DNA from: Mycobacterium stomatepiae
GTDB taxonomy: Bacteria > Actinomycetota > Actinomycetes > Mycobacteriales > Mycobacteriaceae
DNA: 64,000 bases
Reading direction: 5' to 3'
Assembly (NCBI RefSeq): GCF_010731715.1
Contig: NZ_AP022587.1
Location: 5,146,001-5,210,000 of the forward strand
The notes beneath the pieces are model-generated. The model saw nothing but the letters and a program-made list of their open reading frames with translations. It made no database searches and was not told the origin of the DNA. Numbering within the stretch: the first letter of the stretch is position 1; each line of letters opens with the position of its first letter. The position numbers and the translations under genes are program-made. Below, piece after piece: positions 8,619 to 18,130 of this stretch.

Positions 8619-9668
8619 CTAGAAACTCAAGTCGTCGTCGACCGGCGCGAAATACGCGTCGATGTCGGCCGCGGAGACCGCGGCGAAGTCCGGCGGCGAC
8701 CACTTCGGATTACGATCCTTGTCGATGATCTGCGCCCGAATGCCTTCCACCAGATCATGCGAGCGCGCCGCGGCCGACGACACTCGATAGTCCTGCACCA
8801 GAACATCTTCCAGTGTTTCCATCTTCGCGGCTCGGCGCACCGCCTCGAGTGTCACCGATACCGCGATCGGGGATCGGGTGGCGATCAGGTCGGCTGCCTT
8901 CTGTGCCGGCTCGGCGTCATGCTTGCGCAGCGCCGCGAGGATGTCCTCCGCGGTGTCGCCGGCAAAGCACTCGTCGATCCAAGGCTGTTGTGCGACAAGG
9001 TCACTGGCAGGTGGCTCCACGGCATGGGCGGTCAGTGCGCTCTCGATGCTGTCGTCGACGATCGCTTGGCGAAACGCCGCGAGTTTGTCGTGCGCGACGT
9101 AGTGGTCGGCCAATCCCAGGGCGATGGCATCGGATCCGGAAAGCGTTGCGCCGCTGAGCGCGGCGTACAGCCCCAGGCCGCCCGGCGCCCGGGACAGGAT
9201 GAACGCTCCGCCGACGTCCGGGACGAACCCGATGCCCACCTCCGGCATTGCCACCTTCGAGGTATCGGTGACCACACGGACGTTGCCGTGCGCACTGACG
9301 CCGACCCCGCCGCCCATCACGATGCCGTCCATCAACGACACGTACGGCTTGGCGAACCGGCCGATCTGGCCGTTCAGCAGATACTCGTCGCGCCAGAATT
9401 TGCGTACCTCGACGCCGTCCTTGCGGGCGCTGTGATAGACCGCGACCACGTCGCCGCCCGCGCACAACCCGCGCTCCCCGGCTCCCGACAGCACCACTGC
9501 GCGCACCGCATCGTCGCTTTCCCAGCCCGCGAGCAGGGGGCGCAGCGCGTCGACCATGATCTGATTCAGCGAGTTGATTGCCTTGGGGCGGTTGAGCGTG
9601 ATCAGGCCGACGCCATTGTCGACACGGGCCAAAATCTCGTCGGATTTCCCAGTCGCGCCTTCGGTCAC
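8619..9668 (-). CDS. echA9: 3-hydroxyisobutyryl-CoA hydrolase-like crotonase (EchA9-like)
   Basis: 349 residues, longer than a plain enoyl-CoA hydratase and of the 3-hydroxyisobutyryl-CoA hydrolase length. [14 protein letters not shown] (22-35), [10 protein letters not shown] (about 69-78), [17 protein letters not shown] and [14 protein letters not shown] are the hydrolase-subtype signatures, and the additional C-terminal domain contains DRNPKWSPP, also typical. A role in valine degradation is the family expectation; some mycobacterial members may act on other CoA esters. First gene of a minus-strand operon with echA8. Confidence 0.85.
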   Translation of the reverse strand: MTEGATGKSDEILARVDNGVGLITLNRPKAINSLNQIMVDALRPLLAGWESDDAVRAVVLSGAGERGLCAGGDVVAVYHSARKDGVEVRKFWRDEYLLNGQIGRFAKPYVSLMDGIVMGGGVGVSAHGNVRVVTDTSKVAMPEVGIGFVPDVGGAFILSRAPGGLGLYAALSGATLSGSDAIALGLADHYVAHDKLAAFRQAIVDDSIESALTAHAVEPPASDLVAQQPWIDECFAGDTAEDILAALRKHDAEPAQKAADLIATRSPIAVSVTLEAVRRAAKMETLEDVLVQDYRVSSAAARSHDLVEGIRAQIIDKDRNPKWSPPDFAAVSAADIDAYFAPVDDDLSF

Positions 9669-9930
9669 GCCCTAGCCTTCCAGTCTGATTTTCCGGGTGA
9701 CAGTCTGTGCGCAGAGTGTCGCCCGGTTGACTTGCGGGTCTTGACCAGCAATCTAGATCGTGACAACAGGCGCTATGCCCGCGGGTAAGGGTTATGTTTG
9801 AGCCGACGACAGGCACCTGGCGCGGATATACCCTGAACACACCGGTTCCATTGGGAACTTGGTAAGGCGACTGATCGTTGAGCAAGTGTTCGCACGGCTC
9901 GAAGCCACAGTCCTAAGAGAGGATCCGACG

Positions 9931-10770
9931 GTGCGGGAGACCAGCAACCCGGTATTTCGTTCGCTGCCCAAGCAGAGCGGCGGATATGCGCAATTCGGCA
10001 CTGGCGCGGCCCAGATGCAGCAGGGGTACTACCAAGCTGACCCCTACACGGCTCCCTACCAGGAGGCCAAGGCCACCCGTCCGGTGACCATCGACGACGT
10101 CGTGACCAAAACAGGCATCACGCTGGGCGTGCTGAGCATCGCGGCGATCGTCTCCTACTTCCTGTTGTCGGCCAACCTCGCCCTGGCGATGCCGCTGACC
10201 TTGGTGGGGGCGCTCGGCGGTTTCGCGCTCGTGATGATCGCGACGTTCGGCCGCAAGCAGGACAACCCAGGGATCGTGCTCAGCTACGCCGTCCTCGAGG
10301 GCCTGTTCCTCGGCGCGGTCTCGTTCGTCTTCGCCAACTTCCAGGTGTCGAACGTCAACGCCGGCGCACTGATCGGTGAGGCGGTCCTGGGCACCTTCGG
10401 GGTGTTCTTCGGAATGCTCGTCGTCTACAAGACCGGCGCGATCCGGGTGACCCCCAAGTTCACCCGCTGGGTGGTCGGCGCGATGTTCGGTGCGCTGGCC
10501 CTGATGATCGGCAACCTGGTGATCGGGTTCTTCAACCACGGCTCGGGCCTCGGCCTGCGCAGCGGTGGCCCGCTCGCGATCCTGTTCTCGCTGGTCGTGA
10601 TCGGCATTGCCGCGTTCAGCTTCCTGATCGACTTCGACGCGGCCGACCAGATGATCCGCGCCGGAGCGCCCGAGAAGGCGGCATGGGGCATCGCGCTCGG
10701 CCTGACCGTGACGCTGGTCTGGCTGTACCTCGAGATCCTGCGTCTGCTCAGTTATCTGCAGAACGATTAG
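9931..10770 (+). CDS. Bax inhibitor-1/YccA family membrane protein (Rv1072-like)
   Basis: 279 residues from GTG 9931, chosen because AGAGAGGA lies just upstream and the protein then begins MRETSNPVFRSLPK as in homologues; a longer frame to 9859 has no support. An N-terminal soluble stretch of about 65 residues rich in Gly, Gln and Tyr is followed by seven hydrophobic helices, with the conserved GLFLGAVSF and GAPEKAAWGIALGLTVTLVWLY segments of the BI-1 family near the middle and end. These proteins are thought to act as pH-sensitive ion leak channels. A strong terminator follows. Confidence 0.85.
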   Translation: MRETSNPVFRSLPKQSGGYAQFGTGAAQMQQGYYQADPYTAPYQEAKATRPVTIDDVVTKTGITLGVLSIAAIVSYFLLSANLALAMPLTLVGALGGFALVMIATFGRKQDNPGIVLSYAVLEGLFLGAVSFVFANFQVSNVNAGALIGEAVLGTFGVFFGMLVVYKTGAIRVTPKFTRWVVGAMFGALALMIGNLVIGFFNHGSGLGLRSGGPLAILFSLVVIGIAAFSFLIDFDAADQMIRAGAPEKAAWGIALGLTVTLVWLYLEILRLLSYLQND

Positions 10771-10782
10771 CTTCATCCACGG

Positions 10783-10820
10783 AAAAAGCCGGCGCGCCCA
10801 TGGGTGCGTCGGCTTTTTTG
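10783..10820 (+). terminator. Rho-independent terminator after the BI-1 family gene
   Basis: A hairpin with arms AAAAAGCCGGCGC and GCGTCGGCTTTTTT separated by a short loop (CGCCCATGGGT region) ends in a run of six T. It begins 13 bases after the stop codon at 10770. The A-rich left arm means it could also work on the opposite strand. Confidence 0.8.
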
Positions 10821-10870
10821 GTTGCCTGCCGCATCGGCTTTTTGGCTGCGCTAGAGCAGTCCCGGCCGCA

Positions 10871-10911
10871 TCGAGTGTGCGATTACGGCTTTGAGTGTGC
10901 GCTACGGCGGC
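10871..10911. repeat. Left arm of a long imperfect palindrome flanking the IS element
   Basis: This 41-base segment contains two copies of the unit GAGTGTGCG, 20 bases apart. It is an inverted copy of 12243-12282 on the other side of the insertion sequence: blocks of 10, 16 and 7 identical bases separated by short mismatched spacers. A similar pair of CGCACACTCG units, also 20 bases apart, lies at 35918-35948, so it looks like a dispersed intergenic repeat. Confidence 0.7.
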
Positions 10912-10926
10912 CTCGCCCGGCTTGAG

Positions 10927-12227
10927 TTCAAGGGGTGGTTGCAACACTTCGTAGTTAGGGGTGTTGATGACGGGTCAGCCTCAGTTGTTGGTGGTGCAGC
11001 GGCGGTATTGGGATTTGATCGCTGCGGGATGGTCCTCGGAGGATGCCGGGGTGGCGGTCGGCGTGTCGGCGACGTGCGGTAGCAAGTGGTTTCGCAGGTT
11101 TGGTGGTGTGAATCCACGATGGTCAAAGCCTCAAGGACAGCGACGGCCGCGGCTGTCGGCGGATGAGCGTGAACAGATCATGATCGGCACCGCGCACGGT
11201 GAGTCGATCCGTTCGATGGCGCGCCGGTTGGGCCGGGCGCCGTCGACGATCATGCGCGAGATTGCCCACAACGGTGTCATGCGAGGGCATGTGGGCCGTT
11301 ATCGCGCCCGGTATCGGTTCGGGGCCCGCCGGGCCGGTTGGGACGCGAAGTCGGGCTACTCGGCGCGCATCGCTCAGCGGCGCAGCGAGCAACGGGCGCG
11401 TCGACCCAAGACCGGCAAGTTGGGCCGCTGTGAGCAATTGCGGGCCGAGGTGCAAGCGTTGTTGGTCAACAAGTACAGCCCCGAACAGATCGCCGGGGTA
11501 TTGACCGCGACCTATCCTGACCGCCCGGAGATGCAGGTGTCCCACGAAACCATCTACCAGGCGCTTTACGTGCAAGGGCGCGGAGAACTGCGCCGGGAAC
11601 TGAGGACATGCCTGCGCACCGGGCGCGCGTTGCGTAAACCGCGCCGACGGGCCCGCGCCGGTGACGGCCGCGGCCGTATCCAAGGCATGGTCAACATCAG
11701 TGAGCGGCCCGCCGAAGCTAACGACCGCGCCGTGCCAGGCCATTGGGAAGGAGACCTGATCATCGGCAAGGACCAGGCCTCTCAAATCGGCACGCTGGTT
11801 GAACGTTCCACCGGATATGTCCGACTGCTGCACCTACCCCATACCCGTAGCGCCGAGGCCGTCGCCGAGGCCATGATCGCCGCGGTCAAAGACCTGCCCG
11901 CCACCTTGCGCCGCACCGTGACCTGGGACCAAGGCCACGAAATGGCCCACCACGCCCGCATCAGCATCGACACCGGCATCGAGGTTTACTTCTGCGATCC
12001 CCACTCACCCTGGCAGCGCGGTAGCAATGAGAACACCAACGGCCTACTACGGCAATACTTTCCAAAGGGCACCGACCTTTCGGTGCACGACGCCGAACAC
12101 CTCGCCTACGTCGCCGACGAACTCAACGGACGACCCCGAAAACGCTTCAACTGGGACAACCCCACCAACCGCCTCAACAAGCTACTGTCCACCCCGACAG
12201 ACACAACTGTTGCAACCAAACCTTGAA
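10927..12227 (+). mobile_element. IS30-family insertion sequence, about 1.3 kb
   Basis: The element is bounded by terminal inverted repeats. Left, 10927-10947, reads TTCAAGGGGTGGTTGCAACAC; the reverse complement of 12207-12227 matches it at 18 of 21 positions, differing at positions 8, 9 and 21. Between them is one IS30-type transposase gene whose stop codon lies inside the right repeat. The exact outer ends and any 2-base target duplication cannot be fixed without an empty-site comparison. On both sides it is flanked by inverted copies of an intergenic repeat, so it sits at the centre of a palindrome. Confidence 0.85.
10961..12226 (+). CDS. IS30-family transposase
   Basis: 421 residues from GTG 10961 (ATG 10967 is an equally possible start). 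An N-terminal helix-turn-helix region (about 65-102, with SADEREQIMIG and RRLGRAPSTIMREI) recognises the ends. The DDE catalytic core is complete: Asp265 in HWEGDLIIGK, Asp323 in VTWDQGHEMAHH and Glu357 in QRGSNENTNGLLRQYFPKG, with exactly 33 residues between the second Asp and the Glu, the hallmark of IS30. The frame is intact, so the element may be active. Confidence 0.95.
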   Translation: MLMTGQPQLLVVQRRYWDLIAAGWSSEDAGVAVGVSATCGSKWFRRFGGVNPRWSKPQGQRRPRLSADEREQIMIGTAHGESIRSMARRLGRAPSTIMREIAHNGVMRGHVGRYRARYRFGARRAGWDAKSGYSARIAQRRSEQRARRPKTGKLGRCEQLRAEVQALLVNKYSPEQIAGVLTATYPDRPEMQVSHETIYQALYVQGRGELRRELRTCLRTGRALRKPRRRARAGDGRGRIQGMVNISERPAEANDRAVPGHWEGDLIIGKDQASQIGTLVERSTGYVRLLHLPHTRSAEAVAEAMIAAVKDLPATLRRTVTWDQGHEMAHHARISIDTGIEVYFCDPHSPWQRGSNENTNGLLRQYFPKGTDLSVHDAEHLAYVADELNGRPRKRFNWDNPTNRLNKLLSTPTDTTVATKP

Positions 12228-12242
12228 TCCACCCATGCCGAA

Positions 12243-12282
12243 GCCGCCGTGACCGCACACTCAAAGCCGCGGGCACACTCGA
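12243..12282. repeat. Right arm of the palindrome flanking the IS element
   Basis: A 40-base inverted counterpart of 10871-10911. On the complementary strand it carries the same GAGTGTGC units (spacing 18) and the shared core CGGCTTTGAGTGTGCG. It lies between the right end of the insertion sequence and the 3' end of fadA3. Confidence 0.7.
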
Positions 12283-12284
12283 CG

Positions 12285-12317
12285 AGCTAGCTGAGCCGCG
12301 ATAGCTAGCTGAGCCGC
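12285..12317. repeat. 15-base direct duplication at the fadA3 3' end
   Basis: AGCTAGCTGAGCCGC occurs at 12285-12299 and again at 12303-12317. The second copy encodes the last residues and the TAG stop of fadA3; the first lies directly after the gene. It is a short local duplication with no evident function. Confidence 0.6.
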
Positions 12318-13522
12318 TCGATCACCATGGCCATGCCCTGGCCGCCGCCGACGCACATGGTCTCCAGACCGAACGTCTTGTCGTGGGTCTGCAGGTTGTT
12401 GATCAGCGTGGTGGCGATGCGCGCGCCGGTCATGCCGAAGGGGTGGCCCAGCGCGATCGCGCCACCGGAGACGTTCAGCTTGTCCTCGTCCATGCCCAGC
12501 TCGCGCGCGGAGCCCAGCACCTGCACGGCGAAGGCCTCGTTGATCTCGTAGAGGTCGATGTCATTGATCGACATGCCGGCCCGGGCCAACGCCTTCTTGC
12601 ACGCCTCGATCGGGCCCAGGCCCATGATCTCCGGCGAGAGGCCGCTGACCCCGGTCGACACGATGCGGGCCAGCGGCGTCAGACCCAGCTCCTTGGCCTT
12701 GGTGTCGCTGGTGATCACCAGCGCCGCCGCGCCGTCGTTCAGGGGACACGCGTTGCCCGCGGTCACCGTGCCGTTGGGCCGAAAGACCGGCTTGAGCTCG
12801 CTGATCTTCTCGTACGTGGTGCCGGCCCGCGGACCGTCATCGGTGCTCACCGTGGTGCCATCGGGCAGGGTGACGGGGGTGATCTCGCGCTCGAAGAACC
12901 CGCTCTTGATCGCTTCCTCGGCGCGGTTCTGGCTGCGCACCCCCCAGTGGTCCTGGTCCTCGCGGCTGATGCCGGTCAGGATGGCGACGTTTTCGGCCGT
13001 CTGGCCCATCGCGATGTAGACGTCGGGCAGGTTTCCGTCGGCGCGAGGATCGTGCCAATCGTCGGCGCCCGCGGCGGCCGCCGTCGAACGTTCCTGGGCC
13101 TCGTCGAACAGCGGGTTCTTGGTGTCCGGCCACGAGTCGGAGTTGCCCTTGGCGAACCGGGACACGGTCTCCACGCCCGCCGAGATGAACGCGTCGCCCT
13201 CGCCGGCCTTGATCGCGTGGAACGCCATCCGCGTGGTCTGCAGCGACGACGAGCAGTACCGGTTGACGGTGGTGCCCGGCAGGAAGTCGTAGCCGAGTTC
13301 GACGGCGACGACGCGCGCCATGTTGAAGCCGGATTCGCCGCCCGGCAGGCCGCAGCCCAGGATCAGGTCGTCGATCTGGTGCGGGTTGAGCGCGGGCACC
13401 TTGTCGAGCGCGGCGCGCACCATCTGGGCGGCCAGGTCGTCGGGGCGCATGCTGACCAGCGAGCCCTTCATGGCGCGCCCGATCGGCGAGCGGGCGGCGG
13501 AGACGATGACGGCTTCGGGCAT
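12305..13522 (-). CDS. fadA3: Acetyl-CoA acetyltransferase / 3-ketoacyl-CoA thiolase (FadA3-like)
   Basis: 405 residues from ATG 13522, chosen because GGAGGG lies 7-8 bases upstream and the protein then starts [15 protein letters not shown]. Thiolase catalytic residues are visible: the acyl-binding Cys in [11 protein letters not shown] (about residue 93), the His in [16 protein letters not shown] and the second Cys in MCVGGGQG near the C-terminus. It performs the last, thiolytic step of beta-oxidation, or the reverse condensation. It is separated from the BI-1 gene by the insertion sequence. Confidence 0.92.
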   Translation of the reverse strand: MPEAVIVSAARSPIGRAMKGSLVSMRPDDLAAQMVRAALDKVPALNPHQIDDLILGCGLPGGESGFNMARVVAVELGYDFLPGTTVNRYCSSSLQTTRMAFHAIKAGEGDAFISAGVETVSRFAKGNSDSWPDTKNPLFDEAQERSTAAAAGADDWHDPRADGNLPDVYIAMGQTAENVAILTGISREDQDHWGVRSQNRAEEAIKSGFFEREITPVTLPDGTTVSTDDGPRAGTTYEKISELKPVFRPNGTVTAGNACPLNDGAAALVITSDTKAKELGLTPLARIVSTGVSGLSPEIMGLGPIEACKKALARAGMSINDIDLYEINEAFAVQVLGSARELGMDEDKLNVSGGAIALGHPFGMTGARIATTLINNLQTHDKTFGLETMCVGGGQGMAMVIERLS

Positions 13523-13612
13523 GACAGTTCCCTCCAAAGTGCGGGCTCGTGTGAAGAACGGGTGGCACACCCACCCCGACGGGCTAAAGCAAATCTAGTC
13601 CGTGCCGATCGC

Positions 13613-14572
13613 TCAGTTCGACGACGGGGCGGCTTCGCTGGGCGCCGGACGCCGCCACAGCTTCGACATGGCACTGAGCGGGGTGTGGCCGCCGCTGACC
13701 ATGGGTGTCTCGGCACGTGCGGCCAGGTTCAGCACCGGGCCCTCGATCTGTTCGCCCAGCGCATCGCAGAGCGCCACCAGCAGCTGCGCGGCGGCCAAGG
13801 CGTACGCGGTGGGCGAGGGGTGGAAGCCGTCGGCCGAGAACATCAGCTCGGGAGTGGCCCGGAACTGGGGAGCCAGCAGATGCGCCAGGGGCACCGGCAC
13901 CCCGCCGGCGGATCGCACCGCCGCGGCCTGGGCGCGGGCGAGCTGCCTGGTCCGCGCGCGTGCCAGCGACCGCAGCGGCTGGGGGATCGCGGAGATCACG
14001 CCGAGGTCCGGGCAGGTCCCGATGATCACGACGGCGCCACGGGACCGCAACTTGCGCACCGTGCGCCCCAACCGTCGCGCCGACTGGCTGATCCCGTTGA
14101 GGGCGGTGACGTCGTTGGCGCCGATCATCATCACGGCCGCATCCGGCGGCGACCCGGCCACGAACATCGCGTCGACCTGCCCGCTGACGCCCTTCGAGGT
14201 GGCACCGACAATGGCCTTGGTGCTCAACCGAATACGCTTACCGGTCTGCTCGGCGAGCCCGCGCGCAATCAGCACGCCCGGTACTTCTTCGGCGCTCGCG
14301 CAGCCGTACCCGGTGGCGGTCGAGTCGCCGAAGATCATCAGGTGCAGGTCCGCGGTCATGCCGCGCTGCCAGCGTTCCACCGGCCCGCCGCCCGGGCTGT
14401 ATACGCCGTCGGCGCGGGGCGGGATGTCCCAGGCCCGGGGGATCACCGTGCGCGCGTGCGTCGCTTGGCCAACCAGCAGGTTGCGCGCGCCCAGATAGGT
14501 CGTACCTGTCGAAGCGACTGCGCCCGCCGTGGCCAGGGCGATTGTCGAAAGACGCGGCACCCTTACGGTCAC
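13613..14572 (-). CDS. SGNH/GDSL-type esterase with N-terminal signal/anchor (Rv1075c-like)
   Basis: 319 residues. The N-terminus (RVPRLSTIALATAGAVASTGTTYLGARNLL) is a signal peptide or uncleaved anchor, so the enzyme should face the cell envelope. The SGNH blocks are MIFGDSTATGYG with the nucleophile Ser near residue 84, MIGANDVT (block III Asn, about 152), and DGFHPSPTAYAL with the Asp-x-x-His pair (about 269-272). Substrate is an ester or acyl group of unknown identity. It lies between fadA3 and lipU in a cluster of lipid enzymes. Confidence 0.88.
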   Translation of the reverse strand: MTVRVPRLSTIALATAGAVASTGTTYLGARNLLVGQATHARTVIPRAWDIPPRADGVYSPGGGPVERWQRGMTADLHLMIFGDSTATGYGCASAEEVPGVLIARGLAEQTGKRIRLSTKAIVGATSKGVSGQVDAMFVAGSPPDAAVMMIGANDVTALNGISQSARRLGRTVRKLRSRGAVVIIGTCPDLGVISAIPQPLRSLARARTRQLARAQAAAVRSAGGVPVPLAHLLAPQFRATPELMFSADGFHPSPTAYALAAAQLLVALCDALGEQIEGPVLNLAARAETPMVSGGHTPLSAMSKLWRRPAPSEAAPSSN

Positions 14573-14802
14573 GGGATCAGTTTAGATCGACTGTCGTGTT
14601 TGCGCGGACGCGCGACAAACAAAGCGGTCACGTTGTGAATCAGATGTGGTATCAAATCAGACTCTTCAAACGTTCTTCTAAGAAATACCTGTAAAGCTAA
14701 GTTTGACGGGTTGGCTGAGTAGCTCGGCGCACGAATTGAACTGGGCGCTTGGCTTGCTCGTCACATGCTGTATTGCACTACAAAGGCGTAGGAGTGTCGA
14801 GC

Positions 14803-15870
14803 ATGACCGCACCTAGCAAGATTTCCGGTGCACCCCGGAATACTGCCCACCTTCGTGACCTGCTGAAGTCGCGCAGGGCCGAGGCGCGCAAATTCGCGAC
14901 CAGCGACGGTGCCCCGGTCGAGGTTCTCGAATCCGGCCCCAGCGTCCAGGGACGAGTAGCCACACTGGCCTCACGCGTGACGATCCGGCCCATTTTGGCG
15001 GCTGGCAGCTACGCGCCGACCCTGCCCTGGCCCTGGGGTCTGATCGACCTCGCGGCCCGGGCCTTGCTGCCCGTGTCGGCTACCGTGCGCCAGACCGTGA
15101 CGTTGCCGAACGCGTCGGCGCAATTGGTCCGCGCACCCGGAGTGCTGCCCGCGGACGGCACCCGGCGGGTAGTGCTCTACTTTCACGGCGGGGCGTTCCT
15201 GACCTGCGGGGCAAACTCTCACGGCCGAGTGGTCGAAGCGATCTCGAAGTTTGCTGACTCGCCCGTTCTGGTGATCAACTACCGGCTGTTGCCCAAGCAC
15301 TCGATCGGCATGGCGGTGCAAGACTGTCAGGACGCCTACCGATGGTTGCGCCGCCGCGGTTACGAACCGGACCAGATCGTTCTCGCCGGCGATTCCGCGG
15401 GTGGATATCTCGCGCTGACCCTCGCGCAACGGCTGCAGTCCGAAGGCGAGGAGCCGGCGGCGCTGGTCGCGATCTCGCCGCTGCTGCAGCTAGCAAAGGA
15501 ATACAAGCAAACACATCCAAACATCAAGACCGATGCGATGTTCGGCGCGAAGGCATTCGACGCGCTGATCGAATTGGTTGCTAGCGCGGCCGAGAAGCAC
15601 ATCGTCGACGGCAAGCCCGAGGAGATTTATGAACCGCTGGAACACATCAAACCCGGTCTTCCGCGCACGCTGATCCACGTGTCGGGATCCGAGGTGCTGC
15701 TGCACGACGCGCGGCTGGCGGCGAGCCGGCTTGCGGCCGTCGGCGTGCCGGCCGAGGTCCGTGTCTGGCCCGGTCAGGTCCACGACTTCCAGCTCGCGGC
15801 GCCATTGGTGCCCGAGGCGGTTCGGTCGCTGCGCCAAATCGGGGAGTACATCCGCGAAGCCACCGGCTAG
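14803..15870 (+). CDS. lipU: Alpha/beta-hydrolase esterase, HSL family (LipU-like)
   Basis: 355 residues from ATG 14803, with AGGAG eight bases upstream (14790-14794); a longer frame to 14749 lacks a ribosome site. The hormone-sensitive-lipase motif FHGGAFLTCG forms the oxyanion hole, GDSAGGYLAL holds the nucleophile Ser, and the C-terminal VHDFQLA holds the catalytic His. The enzyme would hydrolyse short- to medium-chain esters. It is divergent from the SGNH esterase gene, with a 230-base AT-richer intergenic region that probably carries both promoters. Confidence 0.88.
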   Translation: MTAPSKISGAPRNTAHLRDLLKSRRAEARKFATSDGAPVEVLESGPSVQGRVATLASRVTIRPILAAGSYAPTLPWPWGLIDLAARALLPVSATVRQTVTLPNASAQLVRAPGVLPADGTRRVVLYFHGGAFLTCGANSHGRVVEAISKFADSPVLVINYRLLPKHSIGMAVQDCQDAYRWLRRRGYEPDQIVLAGDSAGGYLALTLAQRLQSEGEEPAALVAISPLLQLAKEYKQTHPNIKTDAMFGAKAFDALIELVASAAEKHIVDGKPEEIYEPLEHIKPGLPRTLIHVSGSEVLLHDARLAASRLAAVGVPAEVRVWPGQVHDFQLAAPLVPEAVRSLRQIGEYIREATG

Positions 15871-15945
15871 CCGTTCGGTTCGGTGCGGCCGGCCCGTACC
15901 GAGAGCGGGTGTGCGCGGCCAGAAATCGCCTGAGACGATGAACGC

Positions 15946-17352
15946 ATGCGAATCGCGCAGCACATCAGTGACATCATCGGCGGCACGCCACTGGTTCGCC
16001 TGAACTCCGTGATCCCCGCCGGTGCTGGCACGGTGGCGGCGAAGGTCGAATACCTCAACCCGGGCGGTAGCTCCAAGGACCGCATCGCGGTGAAGATGAT
16101 CGACGCCGCAGAGGCCGCCGGGCTGCTCCAGCCGGGCGGCACCATCGTCGAGCCCACCTCGGGCAATACCGGCGTCGGTCTGGCGCTGGTTGCCCAGCAC
16201 CGCGGCTATAAGTGCGTGTTCGTCTGCCCTGACAAGGTCAGCGAGGACAAGCGCAACGTGCTGATCGCCTACGGCGCCGAGGTGGTGGTGTGTCCGACGG
16301 CGGTGCCGCCGGAACACCCGGACAGCTACTACAGCGTCTCCGACCGGCTGGTCCGCGAGATCGACGGCGCCTGGAAACCCGACCAATACGCCAACCCGCA
16401 GGGCCCGGCCAGCCACTACGCGACCACCGGCCCCGAGATTTGGGCCGACACCGACGGCAAGGTCACCCACTTCGTCGCCGGCATCGGCACCGGGGGCACG
16501 ATCACCGGTGCGGGCCGCTACCTCAAGGAGGTGTCCGGCGGGGCGGTGCGCATCGTCGGCGCGGACCCGGAAGGGTCGGTGTACTCGGGTGGCACCGGCC
16601 GGCCCTACCTTGTCGAGGGTGTCGGCGAGGATTTTTGGCCCGCGGCCTACGACCCGACGGTGCCCGACCAGATCATCGCGGTGTCCGACTCCGACTCGTT
16701 CGACATGACCAGGCGGCTGGCCCGTGAGGAAGCGATGCTGGTCGGCGGCTCGTGCGGGATGGCCGTGGTGGCCGCGGCGAAGGTGGCCGAGGAGGCGGGG
16801 CCCGACGCGCTGGTCGTCGTGCTGCTGCCCGACGGCGGACGCGGCTACATGTCGAAGATCTTCAACGATGCGTGGATGTCGTCCTACGGCTTCCTGCGTA
16901 CCCGCCTCGACGGGTCGACCGAGCAGCCCACGGTCGGCGACGTGCTGCGCGGAAAGTCCGGCGCGCTACCCGATTTGGTCCACACCCACCCGACCGAGAC
17001 GGTCCGCGACGCCATCGGCATTCTGCGCGAGTACGGCGTGTCCCAGATGCCTGTGGTCGGCGCCGAGCCGCCGGTGATGGCCGGTGAGGTCGCCGGCAGC
17101 GTCTCCGAGCGCGAACTCCTCTCGGCCGTCTTCGAGGGCCGCGCCAAATTGGCCGACGCGGTCTCGCAGCATATGAGCCCGTCGCTGCCGATCATCGGCG
17201 CCGGCGAGCTGGTCGGCGCCGCCGGAAAGGCGCTGCGCGACTGGGATGCGCTGATGGTCGTCGAGGAAGGCAAGCCCGTCGGGGTCATCACCCGATACGA
17301 CCTGTTGGGGTTCCTGTCGGACGGGCCTCGCGTACCGACCGGACGGCGTTAG
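15946..17352 (+). CDS. cbs: Cystathionine beta-synthase
   Basis: 468 residues. A PLP-dependent fold-type II domain fills the first 320 residues, with the Schiff-base Lys44 in GGSSKDR, PTSGNTGVGLAL for the substrate carboxylate, and GIGTGGTITGAGRYL for PLP phosphate. The C-terminal 120 residues form two CBS repeats (VGVSQMP and WDALMVVEEGKPVGVITR regions), which often bind adenosyl ligands. It condenses serine with homocysteine; metB downstream supplies the next or reverse step, so this is a transsulfuration module. Confidence 0.93.
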   Translation: MRIAQHISDIIGGTPLVRLNSVIPAGAGTVAAKVEYLNPGGSSKDRIAVKMIDAAEAAGLLQPGGTIVEPTSGNTGVGLALVAQHRGYKCVFVCPDKVSEDKRNVLIAYGAEVVVCPTAVPPEHPDSYYSVSDRLVREIDGAWKPDQYANPQGPASHYATTGPEIWADTDGKVTHFVAGIGTGGTITGAGRYLKEVSGGAVRIVGADPEGSVYSGGTGRPYLVEGVGEDFWPAAYDPTVPDQIIAVSDSDSFDMTRRLAREEAMLVGGSCGMAVVAAAKVAEEAGPDALVVVLLPDGGRGYMSKIFNDAWMSSYGFLRTRLDGSTEQPTVGDVLRGKSGALPDLVHTHPTETVRDAIGILREYGVSQMPVVGAEPPVMAGEVAGSVSERELLSAVFEGRAKLADAVSQHMSPSLPIIGAGELVGAAGKALRDWDALMVVEEGKPVGVITRYDLLGFLSDGPRVPTGRR

Positions 17353-17413
17353 CCACAGCGTTTGCTCAGGGCCCGGAACGTCCGCGACCGGGGAATTCTC
17401 AGGTACTGTAATG

Positions 17414-17433
17414 CGGCTAGTTCAGCTAACCGC
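17414..17433 (+). other. Small hairpin in the leader of the proline-rich antigen gene
   Basis: GCGGCTAG and CTAACCGC flank a short loop TTCA, giving a near-perfect 8-base stem in the 97-base gap between cbs and the next gene, 17 bases before its start. It could be a leader structure or chance; nothing else is recognisable in the gap. Confidence 0.3.
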
Positions 17434-17449
17434 GGTGGAAGGTTGCACC

Positions 17450-18130
17450 ATGACCGATCAGCCGCCGCCCTCTTCGCCGCCTGAACCACCCGGTGGCTAT
17501 GAACCGGCCCCTGGCGGGTATGAACCCGCTCCCTCCGCGCCCGGTGCCTCCTACCCGCCGCCCCCGCCGCCGCCCGGCGGCGGCTACCCTCCGCCGCCTC
17601 CGTCGTCTGCCGGTGGATACGCTCCGCCGCCGCCCGGACCCGCCGTCCGGGCGCTGCCGACGGACTCCTACACACCGTGGATCACCCGGGTGCTGGCGCT
17701 GCTCATCGACTACCTGCCCTACGCGATCGTCCAGGGCATCGGCACCGGGATCATGTATGCCACCCAGCAGTCGTCCTGCGTCACCGACATCACTCAGTAC
17801 GACGTGAGCCAGTATTGCGTTAGCCAGCCCTCGACGATCGGCCAGCTGGCGCAATGGCTGGCGACGCTGGCGGGCTTGGCCTACTGGCTCTGGAACCGGG
17901 GTTATCGCCAGGGCACCACCGGATCGAGCCTTGGCAAGACGGTGATGAAAATCAAGGTGGTCAGCGAGACCACCGGTGAGCCGATCGGCTTCGGATTGTC
18001 CGTCGTGCGCGACCTCGCCCACTTCGTCGACGCGGTCATCTGCTTCATCGGGTTCCTGTTCCCGTTGTGGGACGCCAAACGGCAGACGCTCGCCGACAAG
18101 ATCCTGACGACGGTGGTCCTGCCGATCTGA
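17450..18130 (+). CDS. pra: Proline-rich antigen homologue with RDD-family membrane domain (Pra)
   Basis: 226 residues from ATG 17450. The first 65 residues are Pro/Gly/Tyr-rich repeats (PGGYEPAPGGYEPAP and PPPPPGGGYPPPPP), the antigenic segment of the leprosy 36-kDa proline-rich antigen. The remainder is an RDD domain with three hydrophobic helices: Arg-containing WITRVLALLIDYLPYAIV, QWLATLAGLAYWLWNRGYRQGTTG and a C-terminal FVDAVICFIGFLFPLWD. RDD proteins are membrane proteins of uncertain, possibly transport or stress-related, function. It lies between cbs and metB, as in other mycobacteria. Confidence 0.88.
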   Translation: MTDQPPPSSPPEPPGGYEPAPGGYEPAPSAPGASYPPPPPPPGGGYPPPPPSSAGGYAPPPPGPAVRALPTDSYTPWITRVLALLIDYLPYAIVQGIGTGIMYATQQSSCVTDITQYDVSQYCVSQPSTIGQLAQWLATLAGLAYWLWNRGYRQGTTGSSLGKTVMKIKVVSETTGEPIGFGLSVVRDLAHFVDAVICFIGFLFPLWDAKRQTLADKILTTVVLPI

